Assembly (NCBI GenBank): GCA_009823505.1
Contig: VZQC01002915.1
Location: 1,733,962-1,797,961, forward strand
Reading direction: 5' to 3'
Source of the DNA: Rhizomys pruinosus
Lineage: Eukaryota; Chordata; Mammalia; Rodentia; Spalacidae
Length of the DNA: 64,000 nucleotides
The position numbers and the translations under genes are program-made. This document shows, piece after piece, positions 10,400-22,298 of this stretch. The notes under the pieces were generated by a model. It searched no databases and had not been told where the DNA came from. It saw nothing but the letters and a program-made list of their open reading frames with translations. Position 1 is the stretch's first letter, and each line of letters begins with the position of its first letter.

Positions 10400-11018
10400 T
10401 AATAAGTACTTATTTATTTTTTTACTTATATTTTTATTTATTATGTTTATTTATTTATATTTTTGTACAAGATTATGTTACAAATCAAATCTAGACCTGT
10501 GTTCCCCTCCCTACCCCCCCACCCCACTAGAGCTCATGCATTCTGTCAAACATATTTTTCATCTTTTTCTCAGTCTTAAAATTCTCAATGCAGAAGTTGA
10601 CTGTTTTGAGCAGAAGTTCACTGTTTCAGTCAGTTCTTTGATGCAGTCTTTTCTGTTGTTGTTCTTTCCAATATGCATCACTCCCAACTACTTGGACAAA
10701 AGCTCAAGGAGTCCTGCACAAGAAATACTTACAATTAGGTAATTGGCACTAGCATTCACAGATGAGGGATGCCATTCATCGTTTGTTTTTTCTGGGACTG
10801 TGTTACTTAACATAATATCTTCTAGTTCCATCCATTTACCTGTAAAGTTCATGATGTCATCTTTCTTTACTGCTGCATAGAACTCCATTGTGTACATATA
10901 CCACATTTTCTCTCCATCCGTCAGCCGAGGGGCACTTGGGTTGGTTCCAGCTTTTTGGTATTGTGAACAGAGCTGCAATAAATATGGTTGTGCATGTATC
11001 TCTACAGAAGTACTTTTT
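10400..11018 (-). mobile_element. L1 3' end (ORF2 C-terminus and 3' UTR)
   Basis: Minus strand encodes L1 ORF2 C-terminal sequence (CTTIFIAALFTIPKSWNQPK, EFYAAVKKDDIMNFTGKW) with a stop and frameshift. The 3' UTR has agaaaagactgcatcaaaga and ends near ttgtacaa/T-rich sequence at left. Same subfamily as 24.0 kb. Confidence 0.85.
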
Positions 11019-11048
11019 AAATTTTATTTTTGTTTTTTTTTTAAATTT

Positions 11049-11202
11049 AGGTGTAGCTGGGCATGGTAGTGCACACCTGTTCCCAGCACTTGGGAGGCAA
11101 AGGCAGGTGGATCTCTGTGAGTTCAAGGCCAGCCTGGTCTACAGAGTGAGTTCCAGGACAGCTGGGGCTACAGAGAGACCCTGTCTCAAAAAGGCCAAAA
11201 AA
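11049..11202 (+). mobile_element. B1 SINE
   Basis: agctgggcatggtagtgcac through gagaccctgtctcaaaaagg, sense. Confidence 0.87.
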
Positions 11203-11424
11203 ATTTTTTTAGGTGTGTGAGTTTATTGTGTGTGTGAGTTTAGGTGTGTGAGTTTATTGTGAGTATACCCATCTTATGCAGTGCTTGAAATGGTCAGAAG
11301 AGGGTGTCAGATATTTTGGAACCGGAGTTACAGCTGTTAGCCACCTGTGGATGCTGGGAACTGAACCTGGGTTCTCTGCAAAAGCAGCCAGCATTCTTAA
11401 TTGCTGAGCCATCTCTCTAGCCCC
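11203..11424 (-). mobile_element. B2/B3-type SINE
   Basis: Short (gtgtgtgagtttaggt) duplications in the tail, then tcagaagagggtgtcagata and tgagccatctctctagcccc. Confidence 0.8.
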
Positions 11425-12775
11425 ATAAGTACTTTTTAACTTAAAAAATATGTTAAAAATAATAGAAGAACAAAATGAGTTATTTTGGAAAGGAGTGATT
11501 TTAGAGTCAGAGGAATACATGGCAGGCTACCAGGGACAGACGGAATGCCCGATTTCCTCAGGACCTCCTCAAAACGCTGCTTCTGCAGCCATGCCCAGCT
11601 GCCTTATGCTTTAAAGCCCAAACTGACATTTTAGGAATATTTTCTTCTAAAAGCGAGAAGCCGATTTATTCAATAAATACTAGGTATTTTAAAAAAGATA
11701 TCCCCAACCTTTTAACTTTTAAATTTCTTGGTCATATTTTGGAGATACTGCTGTGGTGGCCTTTTGGACTCCGGCCCTGGCTGGTATTATGAGTCAAAGA
11801 TAGCATGTAGTCATCTTGATGGTAAGCTCGTTTTGTCGTTTATTGTTTTGGAATGTTCCAGAAGCATTCTGAAAATCACCTTTAAAGTCACACTTTGTAA
11901 TGTTCTTCAACATTCCCTTGGCATTTTCTGGAACATAGGTGAATCTAGGGCATTTGCTCTCTGCATTGGGGACCGGGTCAGGGCAGCCCTGGGTAACTGG
12001 TTTGGTTACACATTAGCAGCAAGATCCTACCCCAGCCATTGTCTTAAGACTTCCGTTCAGTGAGGTTCACAACACCTGCTTACTGTGCATTCTTCACATC
12101 CGTGCTTTTTCAGGCTCCAGATCCTGAAGTCCCAGCTTGTATCAACTCAGCTGTTGAGCCCGAGCATGGACAAAGAAACTAGCGAGAAATGACATGGCCT
12201 GATCTGTGTTTTGAAAAGATGACTCTGGAACTTGAGAGAAATATGGGCTGTACTTGAAGGAGGGGATGGCAGGAAACGGGGAGGCCAGGTAAGGAGGTCA
12301 AGGCTTTGTAAGACCACAGTGTCAGCCACAGATGGCGAGTAGCAGTCTGCCCTGGATACACTGTGGAGGGAAGATCACATCCAAATCTGAGAAAGTGGTG
12401 TTTTCTGGAGAACCCAAACATGCCCCCTTCTCTGACAGGCAGGTGCACTCTGGGGATGATTCCACCCCACCCCTCTTAGCTCCAGCCCTGTGTCAACCCT
12501 ATCCTGGACTTAACTAGGGTGAGACAGGTACCAGCAACACTGGCTTAAGCCCAACTCTCTCGACAGTGTCCCTGGATCAGAAGAACCTCAGTGGCCCCCA
12601 GTAACCCTGACTTACTAATTGCTAGCAGCATAGCTTCCTGACCACTACCCTCTCTCCTTGTCCTTTAGTTTCCCATGGCTGGCGGCAGGCACCAATCTCC
12701 ATCTTGTGTCATAGTCAAGCTCTGTGACACCATTAGAGATTCATTCCCAGGAATGCTCCTGTCAAACTTTGTTCT
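11425..12775. other. Low-repeat intergenic block
   Basis: No repeat family is obvious. A 111-residue plus open frame (11728-12063) resembles nothing I know, and no splice or poly(A) context supports it. Confidence 0.4.
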
Positions 12776-13190
12776 TTTTTTTAAAATTTTTTATCGAAGT
12801 TTTGTGCATCATACATCATTTCTCAGTCCAATCTAGACTCATGTCCCCTTCCATTCCCCAACCCCACCTGAGTGCATGCCCCCTACCATCCATGCCCTAT
12901 ATCTTTTTCCGAGTCTTTTGGAAGTTTTTCAAAGCAGAGGATTATTGTCCTTGGGAGAACATTACCATTTCAGTTGGCTCTCTGCCCCAGTTCCTCAGCT
13001 CTGTTCTTTAGGTGGCATAGATAGAGTTCACAGGCTTGCAATTCAGCAAGAATCTGGTCAGTTCATGAGACTTGTGACCGTACCCACCCCCGCCATTCCC
13101 TCCACCACTTGGCCATGGTGTACATATGGAGTAGCCAAGGCTGTGCATGATGTCTTATGAGTCAGCTGCATGAGAACTGAAGGAGGAACT
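12776..13190 (-). mobile_element. Probable L1 3' UTR remnant
   Basis: Begins ttttttatcgaagttttgtg, catacatcatttctcag and a pyrimidine-rich stretch similar to 14.61-14.70 kb; resembles antisense rodent L1 3' UTR. Tentative. Confidence 0.4.
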
Positions 13191-13284
13191 GAGGCATAGA
13201 CCAGTGTCAGCTCTATCCCTTCTGCTTCCCACTTTGGCTGGGGAGATGTTAGACCTTCTGGTAGCTTTTCCAGTTTTCTTTCTT

Positions 13285-13452
13285 TCTTTTCTTTCTAGTT
13301 TTTGGTGTTTTTGAGACAAGGTCTCCCTGTAGCCCCATCTGGCATAGAACTCAGTATATAGACCAGGCTGGCCTTGAACTCATGGAGATCTATCTACCTG
13401 CCTCTGCCTCCTGAGTGCTGGGATTTAAAGCATGTGCTATAACACCTGGCAT
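13285..13452 (-). mobile_element. B1 SINE (diverged)
   Basis: gagacaaggtctccctgtag, gaccaggctggccttgaact, ggatttaaagcatgtgctat. Confidence 0.78.
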
Positions 13453-13479
13453 TCTGGTAGCTTTGCCAATTTATTTTTA

Positions 13480-13739
13480 TTTATTTATTTATTTACTTAT
13501 TTAATTTATTCATTTATTGTATGTGTATGAGTGTACTGTCTGCATGCAGGTTTGTGCACCCGTGTCGTGCAATGCCACGGAGGTCAGAAGAGGGTGTCAG
13601 ATTCCCCCTGGAACTGGAGTTCTCCTGGAATTGGAGTTACAGACGGTTCTCAGCCACCATGTGGGTGCTGGGGATCGAACCCGGGTCCTCTGCAAGAGCA
13701 GTTGGTGCTCTTAACCGCTAGGCTATCTCTCCAGCCCCC
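13480..13739 (-). mobile_element. B2-type SINE with 17-bp internal duplication
   Basis: Full-length antisense copy. Units cctggaactggagttct (13607-13623) and cctggaattggagttac (13624-13640) are an internal tandem duplication shared with copies at 36.3, 58.7 and 61.3 kb. Confidence 0.88.
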
Positions 13740-14429
13740 AGCTTTATCAATTCTAAGAGGCACTCAGACTGTTGGCTTTGAGAGCCTCCCCATCCTTGGG
13801 TCAAGGAGAAGGAATGTTCACAAACTGATACAAGCCCCATAGAATTCTGGCCTTAGTTCCAAGATGTTATAAACACAACAATTTCTAGTTACAAATTTTC
13901 TCTTCTGGTTAAAATAGCCAGAGTGGTTTTGTTTTCTACAACCATGATTCTGACTGGCCATTTTCAGAAGGGTGAAAGCTGAATGAGACAGCTCTCTGGG
14001 GTTGTCCCTGGGGCCAACAGTGTTCCCAGAAGCTGAATGGCAGGTCCTTCCTGAGCAGGCCTGGGCACCACAGACTGGTGGCAGCCATAGAAAGGCTCAG
14101 GGCAAAGGGTTCTGCATGGGTGAGGTTGGGGGTGTCTGATGGTATGTCTTCAAAGAACTGGGCATGCGGCCCATGGCAGAACTAGCCTGTCAGTAAGGGA
14201 GGTGTGACAGCCCCTGTTGGCCAAGAGAGTCCCTCAGGTGGCTCCTGCCAAACAAAGCAACCTTCGCACAGCCTCTCAGATCCACTTTAGAAATTCAGCT
14301 CTGGACATGGAAGAAGGGAATTTCATGGTGGGGGGGTGCACTTTGAGCAGGCCATGAGGCTCAAGTTTTGTTATAGACTTGACCAGAGTTTTAGATCTCT
14401 GAAAGCTCTGTAACTATTAAATTTAACTT
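13740..14429. other. Low-repeat intergenic block
   Basis: Nothing recognised. Confidence 0.4.
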
Positions 14430-14548
14430 TTTGGGGGAGACAGGGTCTTTTGTATCTCAGGAGGATGACCTTGAACTTTTGATCTTCCTGCCTCTATCTC
14501 CTGTGGGCTGGGATTCCAGGCATGTGCTGTCCAATCCAGTTTTATGCC
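14430..14548 (-). mobile_element. Old B1-like SINE
   Basis: ggagacagggtcttttgtat, gaccttgaacttttgatctt, gattccaggcatgtgctg. Confidence 0.5.
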
Positions 14549-14571
14549 AGTTGTGCTGGGGGAAAAAGGCC

Positions 14572-14705
14572 ATTTAATTAATTAATTAATTAATTAATTA
14601 ATTAATTTAATTAAACTTTTTCCATAAATCATACATCATTTCTCAAAAGAATTTAGTCACTTCCTTTCCATGCCCCCACCCCACCTGAGTCCCTGCACTC
14701 TGAAA
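14572..14705 (-). mobile_element. (TTAA)n and L1 3' UTR-like stub
   Basis: About 12 ATTA units are followed by catacatcatttctcaaaag and a pyrimidine-rich strip ending cccacctgagtccctgc, like the 12.78 kb remnant. Confidence 0.45.
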
Positions 14706-14877
14706 AGGCCATTCTTTAAGAGTCACGGTTTACACTTAACTCTCATATGGTTGAGCTCTGCTGGGGAGATCAGGCCATGTAACTGCTTGGACCCTGAGAA
14801 GATACCAGGACAGGCCCTCCATTCTCTCAGGAACATTTGGACTTTCTCTTTTTTTCCTGTAGCTTAAAAACCTCCAT

Positions 14878-14878
<1 letters not shown>

Positions 14879-14935
<57 letters not shown>
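14879..14935. repeat. (GT)n microsatellite
   Basis: Uninterrupted GT dinucleotides of about 55 bp. Confidence 0.95.
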
Positions 14936-14936
<1 letters not shown>

Positions 14937-15030
14937 TTTTCTTTTTTTGTGGTATTGAGGGCTGAACCTAGTGCCTTGTACATTTTAGGCAAGTACTCCA
15001 TCACTGAGCTACATCCTGTGTCCCAGCCCC
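14936..15030 (-). mobile_element. ID-type SINE
   Basis: tattgagggctgaacctagt, tttaggcaagtactccatca, ctgagctacatcctgtgtcc. Confidence 0.6.
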
Positions 15031-15043
15031 AAATGGAATGTCT

Positions 15044-15268
15044 TTATTGTCCCCCTCTTCCTCCCCCTCCCCTTTCTTCCTCCTCCTCCTCCTCCTCCTC
15101 CTCCTCCTCTTCTTTCTTCTTCTTCTTCTTCTTCTTCTTCTTCTTCTTCTTCTTCTTCTTCTTCTTCTTCTTCCTCTTCTCTTCCTCTTCCTCTTTCTCT
15201 TCCTCTTCCTCTTCTTTCTCCTCCTCCTCCTCCTCCTCCTCTTCTTCATCTTCGTCTTTGTCTTCTTC
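15044..15268. repeat. Polypyrimidine (CCT/CTT)n tract, about 225 bp
   Basis: Almost pure pyrimidine on the plus strand: (CCT)n, then (CTT)n from about 15116, then mixed CTCTTC and (CCT)n again. Mirror-symmetric stretches can form triplex DNA. Confidence 0.92.
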
Positions 15269-15409
15269 TTTTTGAGACAGGATCTCTCTTCAGCTCCAGC
15301 TGACCTGGAACTCAGTAGGTAAACCAGGCTGGCCTTGAACTCACAGAGATCTGCCTGTTTCTGCCTCCCAAGTGCTGGGATCAAAGGCATGTGCCACCAC
15401 ACCCAGCAT
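15269..15409 (-). mobile_element. B1 SINE
   Basis: ttgagacaggatctctcttc, accaggctggccttgaactc, gtgccaccacacccagc; probably the source of the pyrimidine tract (expanded tail). Confidence 0.8.
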
Positions 15410-16218
15410 GGGGTTTATTCTTACAATTAAGAGTAACCACAAAGTCAGGTACTCTTCCTGAGATGTTGCAAGGATCTAAAAATGAAGATACTGTGCACAG
15501 AGTTGACTTGAGGCAGCGTTGGGAGGGAAATGCAGTCTTCTTTTGGGAGTCTGGGGTTCAGAGTTGCTCACGGAGCAGCCAGACAGGAGAGGGACTCAGG
15601 CTGCCCAGACTAGCCATGTCCTTGGGTGGCAGGGAAGGGGGGCGAGGCTGAAATTTTAGCTTGTCAAATTCTGGGAGCCTCTGGAGCCATGTGATGTCCC
15701 AGTTTTCTGCCTCCATCTGAGTGAACTGCACTCTGATTATAGGAGGTGTGAAGGCTCTAAATGGCTGCAAAGTACTTTTCAATCAGACAGAAAATAGGTG
15801 AGAAATGCATTTCCCTTAATGCCCCAATTATCCCAGACCCAAGAGGACAAAAAATGTGCTTTTGCCTGCTCCCAGGGGTTCAGTGGTCAGGGTCCCCTGC
15901 CCGTCCTGAGCATCTTTGTACTCAGCTGGCAAAGCCCAGACGTCTGCAGAAGCATCCTCACCACACCCAGTCACACTTGCCCATTCTAGGGCCTGGGATG
16001 CAGGTGTAGGAAGGGTACACCGTCCCTCAGAGCCAGGGTGTCTGAAGGGTGCTCGGGGTGCTCATCCAGACAGGCCCCATAGCAGCCTAGCATCTCTCCC
16101 CTCTAATCACCCTTGTTTCATATTCCTGCTTGCTATTTTCTCCCAGATTCCCCTTCTGCCTGGGTTACAGCAGGGCTGCTGGTCTCCTTGCTTCATCACA
16201 GGCCCCAGAGAGGGCTTT
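15410..16218. other. Low-repeat intergenic block
   Basis: Nothing recognised. Confidence 0.35.
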
Positions 16219-16575
16219 TTCACACACCTCCCTCCTATGCTGAGACCCTAGTCACTGCCTTCTGGTCCCAGAGCATCCTGCTGACATTCCACACTCACCC
16301 TTTCCCCATCCGCAGTCTACACATGCCCAGTCCAGTTGTCTCCCCAGGGACTCCCTGGCCCCTTTACTCCATCCTCACTGACTTCTCTCTCTAGCTTTCT
16401 CACACACCTCCCTCCTATGCTGAGACCCTAGTCACTGCCTTCTGGTCCCAGAGCATCCTGCTGACATTTCACACTCACCCTTTCCCCATCCGCAGTCTAC
16501 ACATGCCCGGTCCAGTTGTTTCCCCAGGGACTCCCTGGCCCCTTTACTCCATCCTCACTACTTCTCTAGCTTTCT
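16219..16575. repeat. 180-bp tandem duplication
   Basis: 16219-16398 and 16399-16575 are near-identical direct copies (start tcacacacctccctcctatg). I count four differences: three single-base changes and one short deletion. Non-coding as far as can be seen. Confidence 0.92.
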
Positions 16576-16654
16576 CTCCTACCCCTCTATATGCAAGACC
16601 TAGGCTGCTAGAACAAATGACCACACATCAGAAGCCTCAAAACGACATAACTAG

Positions 16655-16905
16655 TCAGACCCAGTGGGCCAGGTCTGTAGTCTCAGATTCAGGGGAGGCT
16701 GAAGCAGGAGGCTCCTGAGTTCAAGACCTGTCTGGGCTACAGGCAAAGTTCAAGGCCAGCCTGAGGAACTTACTGAGATCTTATATCAAAATAGAAAGGG
16801 GAGGGGGACCTGGGGTTGGGACTCAGAGGTAGAGTGCTTGCCTGGCACATTTGAGGCCCTGGATTCAATTTCCAAGACAGTAAAAAGAAGAAAAAAAGAA
16901 AAAAA
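16655..16905 (+). mobile_element. B1-ID composite SINE
   Basis: A B1-like left part (gggccaggtctgtagtctca, caaggccagcctgaggaact) is followed by an ID-like right part (cagaggtagagtgcttgcct, ggccctggattcaatttcca), the arrangement of B1-dID elements. Confidence 0.6.
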
Positions 16906-17117
16906 AACCCCAACACTTTCCTTCTTCACAGTTCTGGAGGGCAGGAATCTGAAGTCAGGCAGCCTGGACCCAAATCGAGATGCTCTCAGGTCTTTGTTTC
17001 CTCAAAGGCTCCAGGAAAGAATCCAACTTCTGTGGCTTCCTACAATGCCTCTCTTGTCCACCTCCAAGTCACATAATTTCTTATCTGTGGTCAAACCTCC
17101 CTTTATCTCCATTTTTA

Positions 17118-17337
17118 AAATTAAATTAAATTTATTTATGTGTATGAATGTACTGTCTACATGTAGGTCTGTGCACCCGTGTCGTGCAATGCTGCAGAGG
17201 TCAGAAGAGGGCATTGGATTGCCCTGGAACTGGAGTTAAAGATGGTTCTTAGCCACCATGTGGGTGCTGGGAATCGAACCTGGGTCCTCTGCAAGAGCAG
17301 TGGGTGCTCTTAACCGCGAGGCCATCTCTCCAGCCCC
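17118..17337 (-). mobile_element. B2-type SINE
   Basis: cgtgtcgtgcaatgctgcag, tcgaacctgggtcctctgca, aggccatctctccagcccct. Without the 17-bp duplication. Confidence 0.88.
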
Positions 17338-17399
17338 TTGATTTTTTAAATTTTAATTTAATTTGTTTTTGGCTCCAAACTTTTTAAAAATGTTTTAAA

Positions 17400-17621
17400 A
17401 ATATTTTTAAAATATTTTTTATGTGTATGAGTGTATTGTCTGCATATAGGTTGGTGCACCCATGTCATGCAATGCCACGGAGGTCAGAAGAGGGTGTCGG
17501 ATACCCCTGGAACTGGAGTCAAAGATGGTTCTCAGCCACCATGTGGGTGCTGGGAATCGAACCTGGGTCCTCTGCAAGAGCTGTGGGTGCTCTTAACTGC
17601 TAAGCCATCTCTCCAGCCCCC
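17400..17621 (-). mobile_element. B2-type SINE
   Basis: Second antisense B2 close by: ccatgtcatgcaatgccacg, gtcagaagagggtgtcggat, taagccatctctccagcccc. Without the duplication. Confidence 0.88.
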
Positions 17622-17929
17622 ATGGCTCCAAACTTTTAACAATCTGGCTTACTATACAGTTGAGTGGAGGAAGATGGGTTATTGGCTCTTGGGCGTTTTT
17701 CTAATTATGATCTCAGGATAAATATTTGAGAATAATAAGACTACAGCAGCTTAGACAGGCCCAGATGGGCTGGCACCTGCATTCACTACAAGGTTTCCAG
17801 ACAGGGCTCCACAGAAGGGAGCTGAGGGTCTTGACCTCTGGGGTACATAAAGAACAGGAGGCAGGGGAGGCAGAGCCATGCTGCATAATACCAGTTGAGT
17901 ACGAGCAGAGTGTAGTATCTTAGTAGATC

Positions 17930-18060
17930 CTCTTATCAGCCTCTTATAGGAGGGGAGTAGCTGAGTTTCAGAGAGCTGCACCCATTGTTCCTAAGTCACA
18001 CAGCACAGCTGGGCTTTAAACCCTAGTCTGTGGGACTCTAAATCCCAAGCTCTTCCCAAG
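17930..18060 (-). mobile_element. MIR remnant
   Basis: cctaagtcacacagcacagc and tgggctttaaaccctagtct fit the antisense MIR core. Confidence 0.55.
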
Positions 18061-18608
18061 AAGAATGACCGCAGGGATCAGCAGCCAAGGGAAGACTTGA
18101 TTGGATTTCCAGGGGTGACCAATCTTGCCTTTGTGGCAACCCTGGGGGCTCTCCTCTTAATCAATCCTCCATGGGTGGCTTTAAGCTCTCTGGATGCCAG
18201 TGACAGTCCTCCTCCCTTCTCCATTGTGCTGAGGGGGATACGCAGGTCCGACAAGGGAGGGAGGGTGGGCTCAACACCTAGACACTGAGTCTAGACAACA
18301 GGTGTTTTCCCAGCCAGGGCCCCTGTGACACTGCACTGCTTGCCCCTCAGTTGACATTTCTTTTTAGTTCAAGGGGATTACATACATCTAAGGTGGTTAA
18401 GCTCCACAGGGCACTATGGAAACAGAACGCTGTGCTCTGCCGTCCTTCCAGCTAGGCAATAATGACACGGAGGTGACTTTTCTGGAAAGACTCGTTATGC
18501 TAATTTAACAGCAAGAGCGCAATTTGATTTGAACCTGGCTTCTCGTAGGGGAGAAATCAGATTAATTAGCAGAACAAAATTCTAAGCCAAAACCAGTGTC
18601 ATTTATGG

Positions 18609-18668
18609 GACCACCAAGGGGCACAGGCAGCATTACAGGACCACCAAGGGGCACGGACAGCATTACAG
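18609..18668. repeat. 30-bp direct duplication
   Basis: gaccaccaaggggcac and cagcattacag occur twice head-to-tail, differing at two bases. Confidence 0.9.
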
Positions 18669-18744
18669 GGTCATGTGTATCAAATTATATTAGAAAGTGT
18701 TTGGCACACACTGCAGCAGGTAATTTACACACTGCCCAACCACA

Positions 18745-18745
<1 letters not shown>

Positions 18746-18796
<51 letters not shown>
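18746..18796. repeat. (AT)n microsatellite
   Basis: About 45 bp of uninterrupted AT. Confidence 0.95.
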
Positions 18797-18799
<3 letters not shown>

Positions 18800-19257
18800 C
18801 TCTAATTTTTAAAATCAGACCTTGATTTCTGTTACTTTATTGGTTCTGTAGTTAATCTGAATAAGTAGCATACTCATGGCATGTACTTCTGAAGGTAAGA
18901 AAGGCAAATGCTTAAGTCTTCCATGTTGACACTGCTTGATTTCAATCTGTGGAGCTACTGTTCTGGAAACACGTCTTTACAGATAGTCATTGCACATACA
19001 AACATGTACGTATCATGTTCCCTCCTTTTCCTACAAACATTTGCAACTGCAACATGCATGTCATTCTGCTACCCACCTCTTGTCACGTAGCCACACATCT
19101 TGGCTTGTCTGGGGGCTAACACCCTCTGTGGATATTCTGTAATTTCCCCTCCTGGCTCCCTGCTGATGGACATTTAGGTTCCACTCTCTTGTCCTGACTC
19201 ACAGTGCCTCGATGGCTGAGTTTGCATAGTTGGTTCAGGGGAGAATACCTAAGACCT

Positions 19258-19450
19258 CACTATCCAATATGGCAGCAGTGCATGTAGTATCTAAATTTAA
19301 GTTAAATCAGATTCAATAAACCTTAAAATTTAGTTCTTGAGTCCTACTAGACACATGTGGAAGCCATGTGGGGCTAGTGGCTTTCATGATGGCAGAATAG
19401 AAACTGAGCTGCCATTGGGCAGAGAGTTCTAGTGGACAGAGCTGCATATT
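19258..19450. mobile_element. Old hAT-Charlie-type DNA transposon remnant
   Basis: ctatccaatatggcagcagt, aattaagttaaat-like A/T centre, gactcctactagacacatgt-like part and ccatgtggggctagtggctt recall mammalian non-autonomous hAT elements that carry 'tgtccaata' ends. The exact family is not certain. Confidence 0.45.
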
Positions 19451-21039
19451 GGATAGCATGTTCTACACGTGCATGAAGCCAATGGCCAGCATGAGATGGT
19501 GTCCAGTACAGCCAGTGTTCTCTCTGAAGCAGTTCTGACAGTTTGCACTGCCTTGATAACAGCTGGTAGGGAGAAGAGTGCTTCTATTTCAGAACATTTA
19601 GATGCAATCTTAGACAGAACAAGGAGCGTTCCCTGTGCACTGATTCCAAGGACATTCTGCTTCTGATTTGTCTGTGTTGCTCCTTGCAGAACAGCAGTTC
19701 CCAGCTCACAGTGGGCACATCTGTCCCTGGGGTCTCTCATGGCTGTTTCCCTGGTGACTTCTGCACTATGCCAAGGTCTGTTTCTTCCCAGCTCTAAGCT
19801 TCTTATGCTCCTGGGCACCCAAATGTCTAGCATGTCTTACCAGGGGGAAGGTGCTGCACTGTCACAGGTCCTGCAGACTTCCTTAACTGGACCTAGCACC
19901 TGACCCAGATCTCTACTTCCTCCTTCCCAGTGACTCTCACTCTCTTTCCCTCTGGTGACTGATGACCTTCATGCTGTCAGAGGCCATCCTACAGAACATC
20001 TAGTTGACCTCTGGGCACTATTCTACATGTTCACTGTCCCTTTGTCCTGTACTAGGCCCTCAGTCCCTGAGGTGCCATACTGTCCTGTTTCTTGTCACTA
20101 TACTCCCACCCCTTCGCTGGGTCTCCTCAAGAATTTATGGACTGGGCCATCTCTTTTCCTCACTCTACTTTCCCCTGGGCTGTCTCATCCCCACTGGCAC
20201 ATAGAAGGCACTTTTCCTGAAAGGCAGTGACTCCTCACATGGACCCCAGGAAGAGTCAGCTCTCCCAGGGCAGCACTGCCACCTCAGATGAGGGCAGATA
20301 TCCAGAAGGACAAAATTATACTTGGAACAGAAGGAATCACCTGGCAGGAACCACACAGCCTCTCAAACAAATGGCAGCCAATAAGGACGTCTTGGATAAG
20401 GAGTTCTTCAATTCCTTGCTCAGAACTGAGATAATGACAGCTTGCTACCCTTGAGGTTCCTGGACATACCTCTTGCTCCTTGCTCCAATTATTTTTCTAT
20501 TTAGACCTAAAGCTCATGTCAATATCCTGAAGGATTTGTGTGTGTGTGTGGGTGTCCTTGGACTCCTTTGTTTGTTCTTTTCTTCAACCTAGATCTTGGC
20601 TCAGGCAGAAAGGCACTAGCCCTCCCTGCAGTGGCCAGCCCTCCCCACAGTGGCCAGCCCTTCCCACACTGGCCAGCCCTTCCCACACTGGCCAGCTCTT
20701 CAGCTTCTGCCTCTTTTTCAGTATTCCTATCTTGTTACCTGGGGGACCCTGTCCCTGTCCAGGGCCGGCATTTTTCTACTCTCGCCCTCCCATCCTGTTC
20801 TCCGTGGTTGGTCCTGACACTTCTGTCCATCCCATTGGGAAGAGACAGCCTCCAATCACCACCATCTCCCTTACAACTTTCTTTTCCCTGACGTTGCACT
20901 GTACCCCACCTGTCCCCAGTGACCAGGCCAGCTGCCAGTCTCCTCCAGACTCCTTATAGCCTTCCACACATTGCTTGTTCTGCTACCTACACACAACAGT
21001 CCATCTCTTTTGAAGTTCCTATGATCTTTTCTTCCCTAT
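19451..21039. other. Low-repeat intergenic block with a short 19-bp repeat
   Basis: The only structure seen is four imperfect copies of about 19 bp (ctggccagcccttcccaca) at 20618-20697. A 134-residue minus open frame (19429-19833) resembles no known protein. Confidence 0.4.
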
Positions 21040-21257
21040 TTTACTTAAAAAAATTTTTTTGTGTATGAGTGTTATGCTTGCATGTATGTAAGTGCACCCA
21101 TGTCATGCAATGCCCACAGAAGCCAGAAGAGGGTGTAGGATTCCCTGGAACTAGTTATGGGTGGTTGTTAGCCACCATTTGGGTGCTGGGAACTGAACCT
21201 GGGTCCTCTGCAAGAGCAGCCAGTACTCTTAACTTCTGAGCCATTTCTCCAGCCCTC
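21040..21257 (-). mobile_element. B2/B3-type SINE
   Basis: ccatgtcatgcaatgcccac, gggaactgaacctgggtcct, gagccatttctccagccct. Confidence 0.82.
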
Positions 21258-22149
21258 ATCTTTCTAAAGTCACATATTTCTTCCTAGACCCTGGGACACC
21301 CCAGTTTGTTTATACCTTCAAGAATGCCAAGCCTCACAGGAGAACTCTTCTTCTCTCTTCCTTCCCTAACAGCTATGGACTTTGTCATCATGGAACTTTT
21401 CTTGGCTCATATCTCATAATCACTTTGATTTTGGTTCACCTCCATCTGAGGATCCACATAACCAATATGTCTTCCTGGAAATGAGCTATTTCTAAGCTCT
21501 GACTCTGAAGTTCCTTTCTGGCCATGGTCTACATACCTACACTCTTCTCTGTTACTTCAGTTGAGCCTGTCTTTTATCCTTGGTGTCACTATAAGGTTTT
21601 CTTTACCCCTCGCTTTCCTCTAATCCTTTGGTAAGCTTTGACCTCCATATCTTCTTATTCATCTGAATCCCCAGACCCTCCATACAACTAAGCTCTAACA
21701 GTGAACCTCTGCCTTGGCTGCGAATCATGTTCCAGTCCCAGTGACATGCACAGACACCCCCCCCCCACCTGCCTGCCATGACATCTCTTCTTTAAGCATT
21801 CCCCTTTATCCCCTTAAGGGGATCACTTCCACAAACATCAGTAACACTATGCCTTCTTCAGGGAACATCTTTGTGATTCAGCCATATCCCTAACTAGCCT
21901 CCTCAAACTGTGAGGCTCACAAGAGCAGTGACTACCCACCCCAGCCAGACCTCTGTGCCCCTGTGCCCAGGCTCTGTGTTTGTTGAAGAACCTATGGAGG
22001 CTTAATTTCGTTAAGTGGGCAATTTCTGTTTTCAGCAAAAGCAAATTGGAGTGACCACTCCATCACTTTGGGGTGATGGTATTCAAATTTAAATAGCAAC
22101 CTGTCTTTCTAAATTAGGGGTGTGTGTGTGTGGGGGGGGAGAAAACTAA
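21258..22149. other. Low-repeat intergenic block
   Basis: Nothing recognised. Confidence 0.35.
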
Positions 22150-22298
22150 GAAAGCTGGGCATGGTGGTACATACATACCAGTAACCAGGCACTTGGGAGA
22201 TGAAGGCAGGAGGATCGGGAGTTCAGTGTCATCGTCACCTACACAGCAAATTTAAGGCCAGCCTGGACTTTGCTTCAAAGAAGCAAAACAAAGATTAG
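22150..22298 (+). mobile_element. Old B1-type SINE
   Basis: agctgggcatggtggtacat, gcacttgggagatgaaggca, taaggccagcctggactttg. Confidence 0.65.

Noticed and set aside
11728..12063. A 111-codon plus-strand gene
   Set aside because: No resemblance to a known family; no supporting signals. Length is within chance for a 64-kb window.
15001..15402. Poly-Arg/Lys and poly-Ser/Leu frames
   Set aside because: Translation of the polypyrimidine tract on either strand.
19429..19833. A 134-codon minus-strand gene
   Set aside because: No recognisable domain, overlaps an old DNA-transposon remnant, no splice or poly(A) support.
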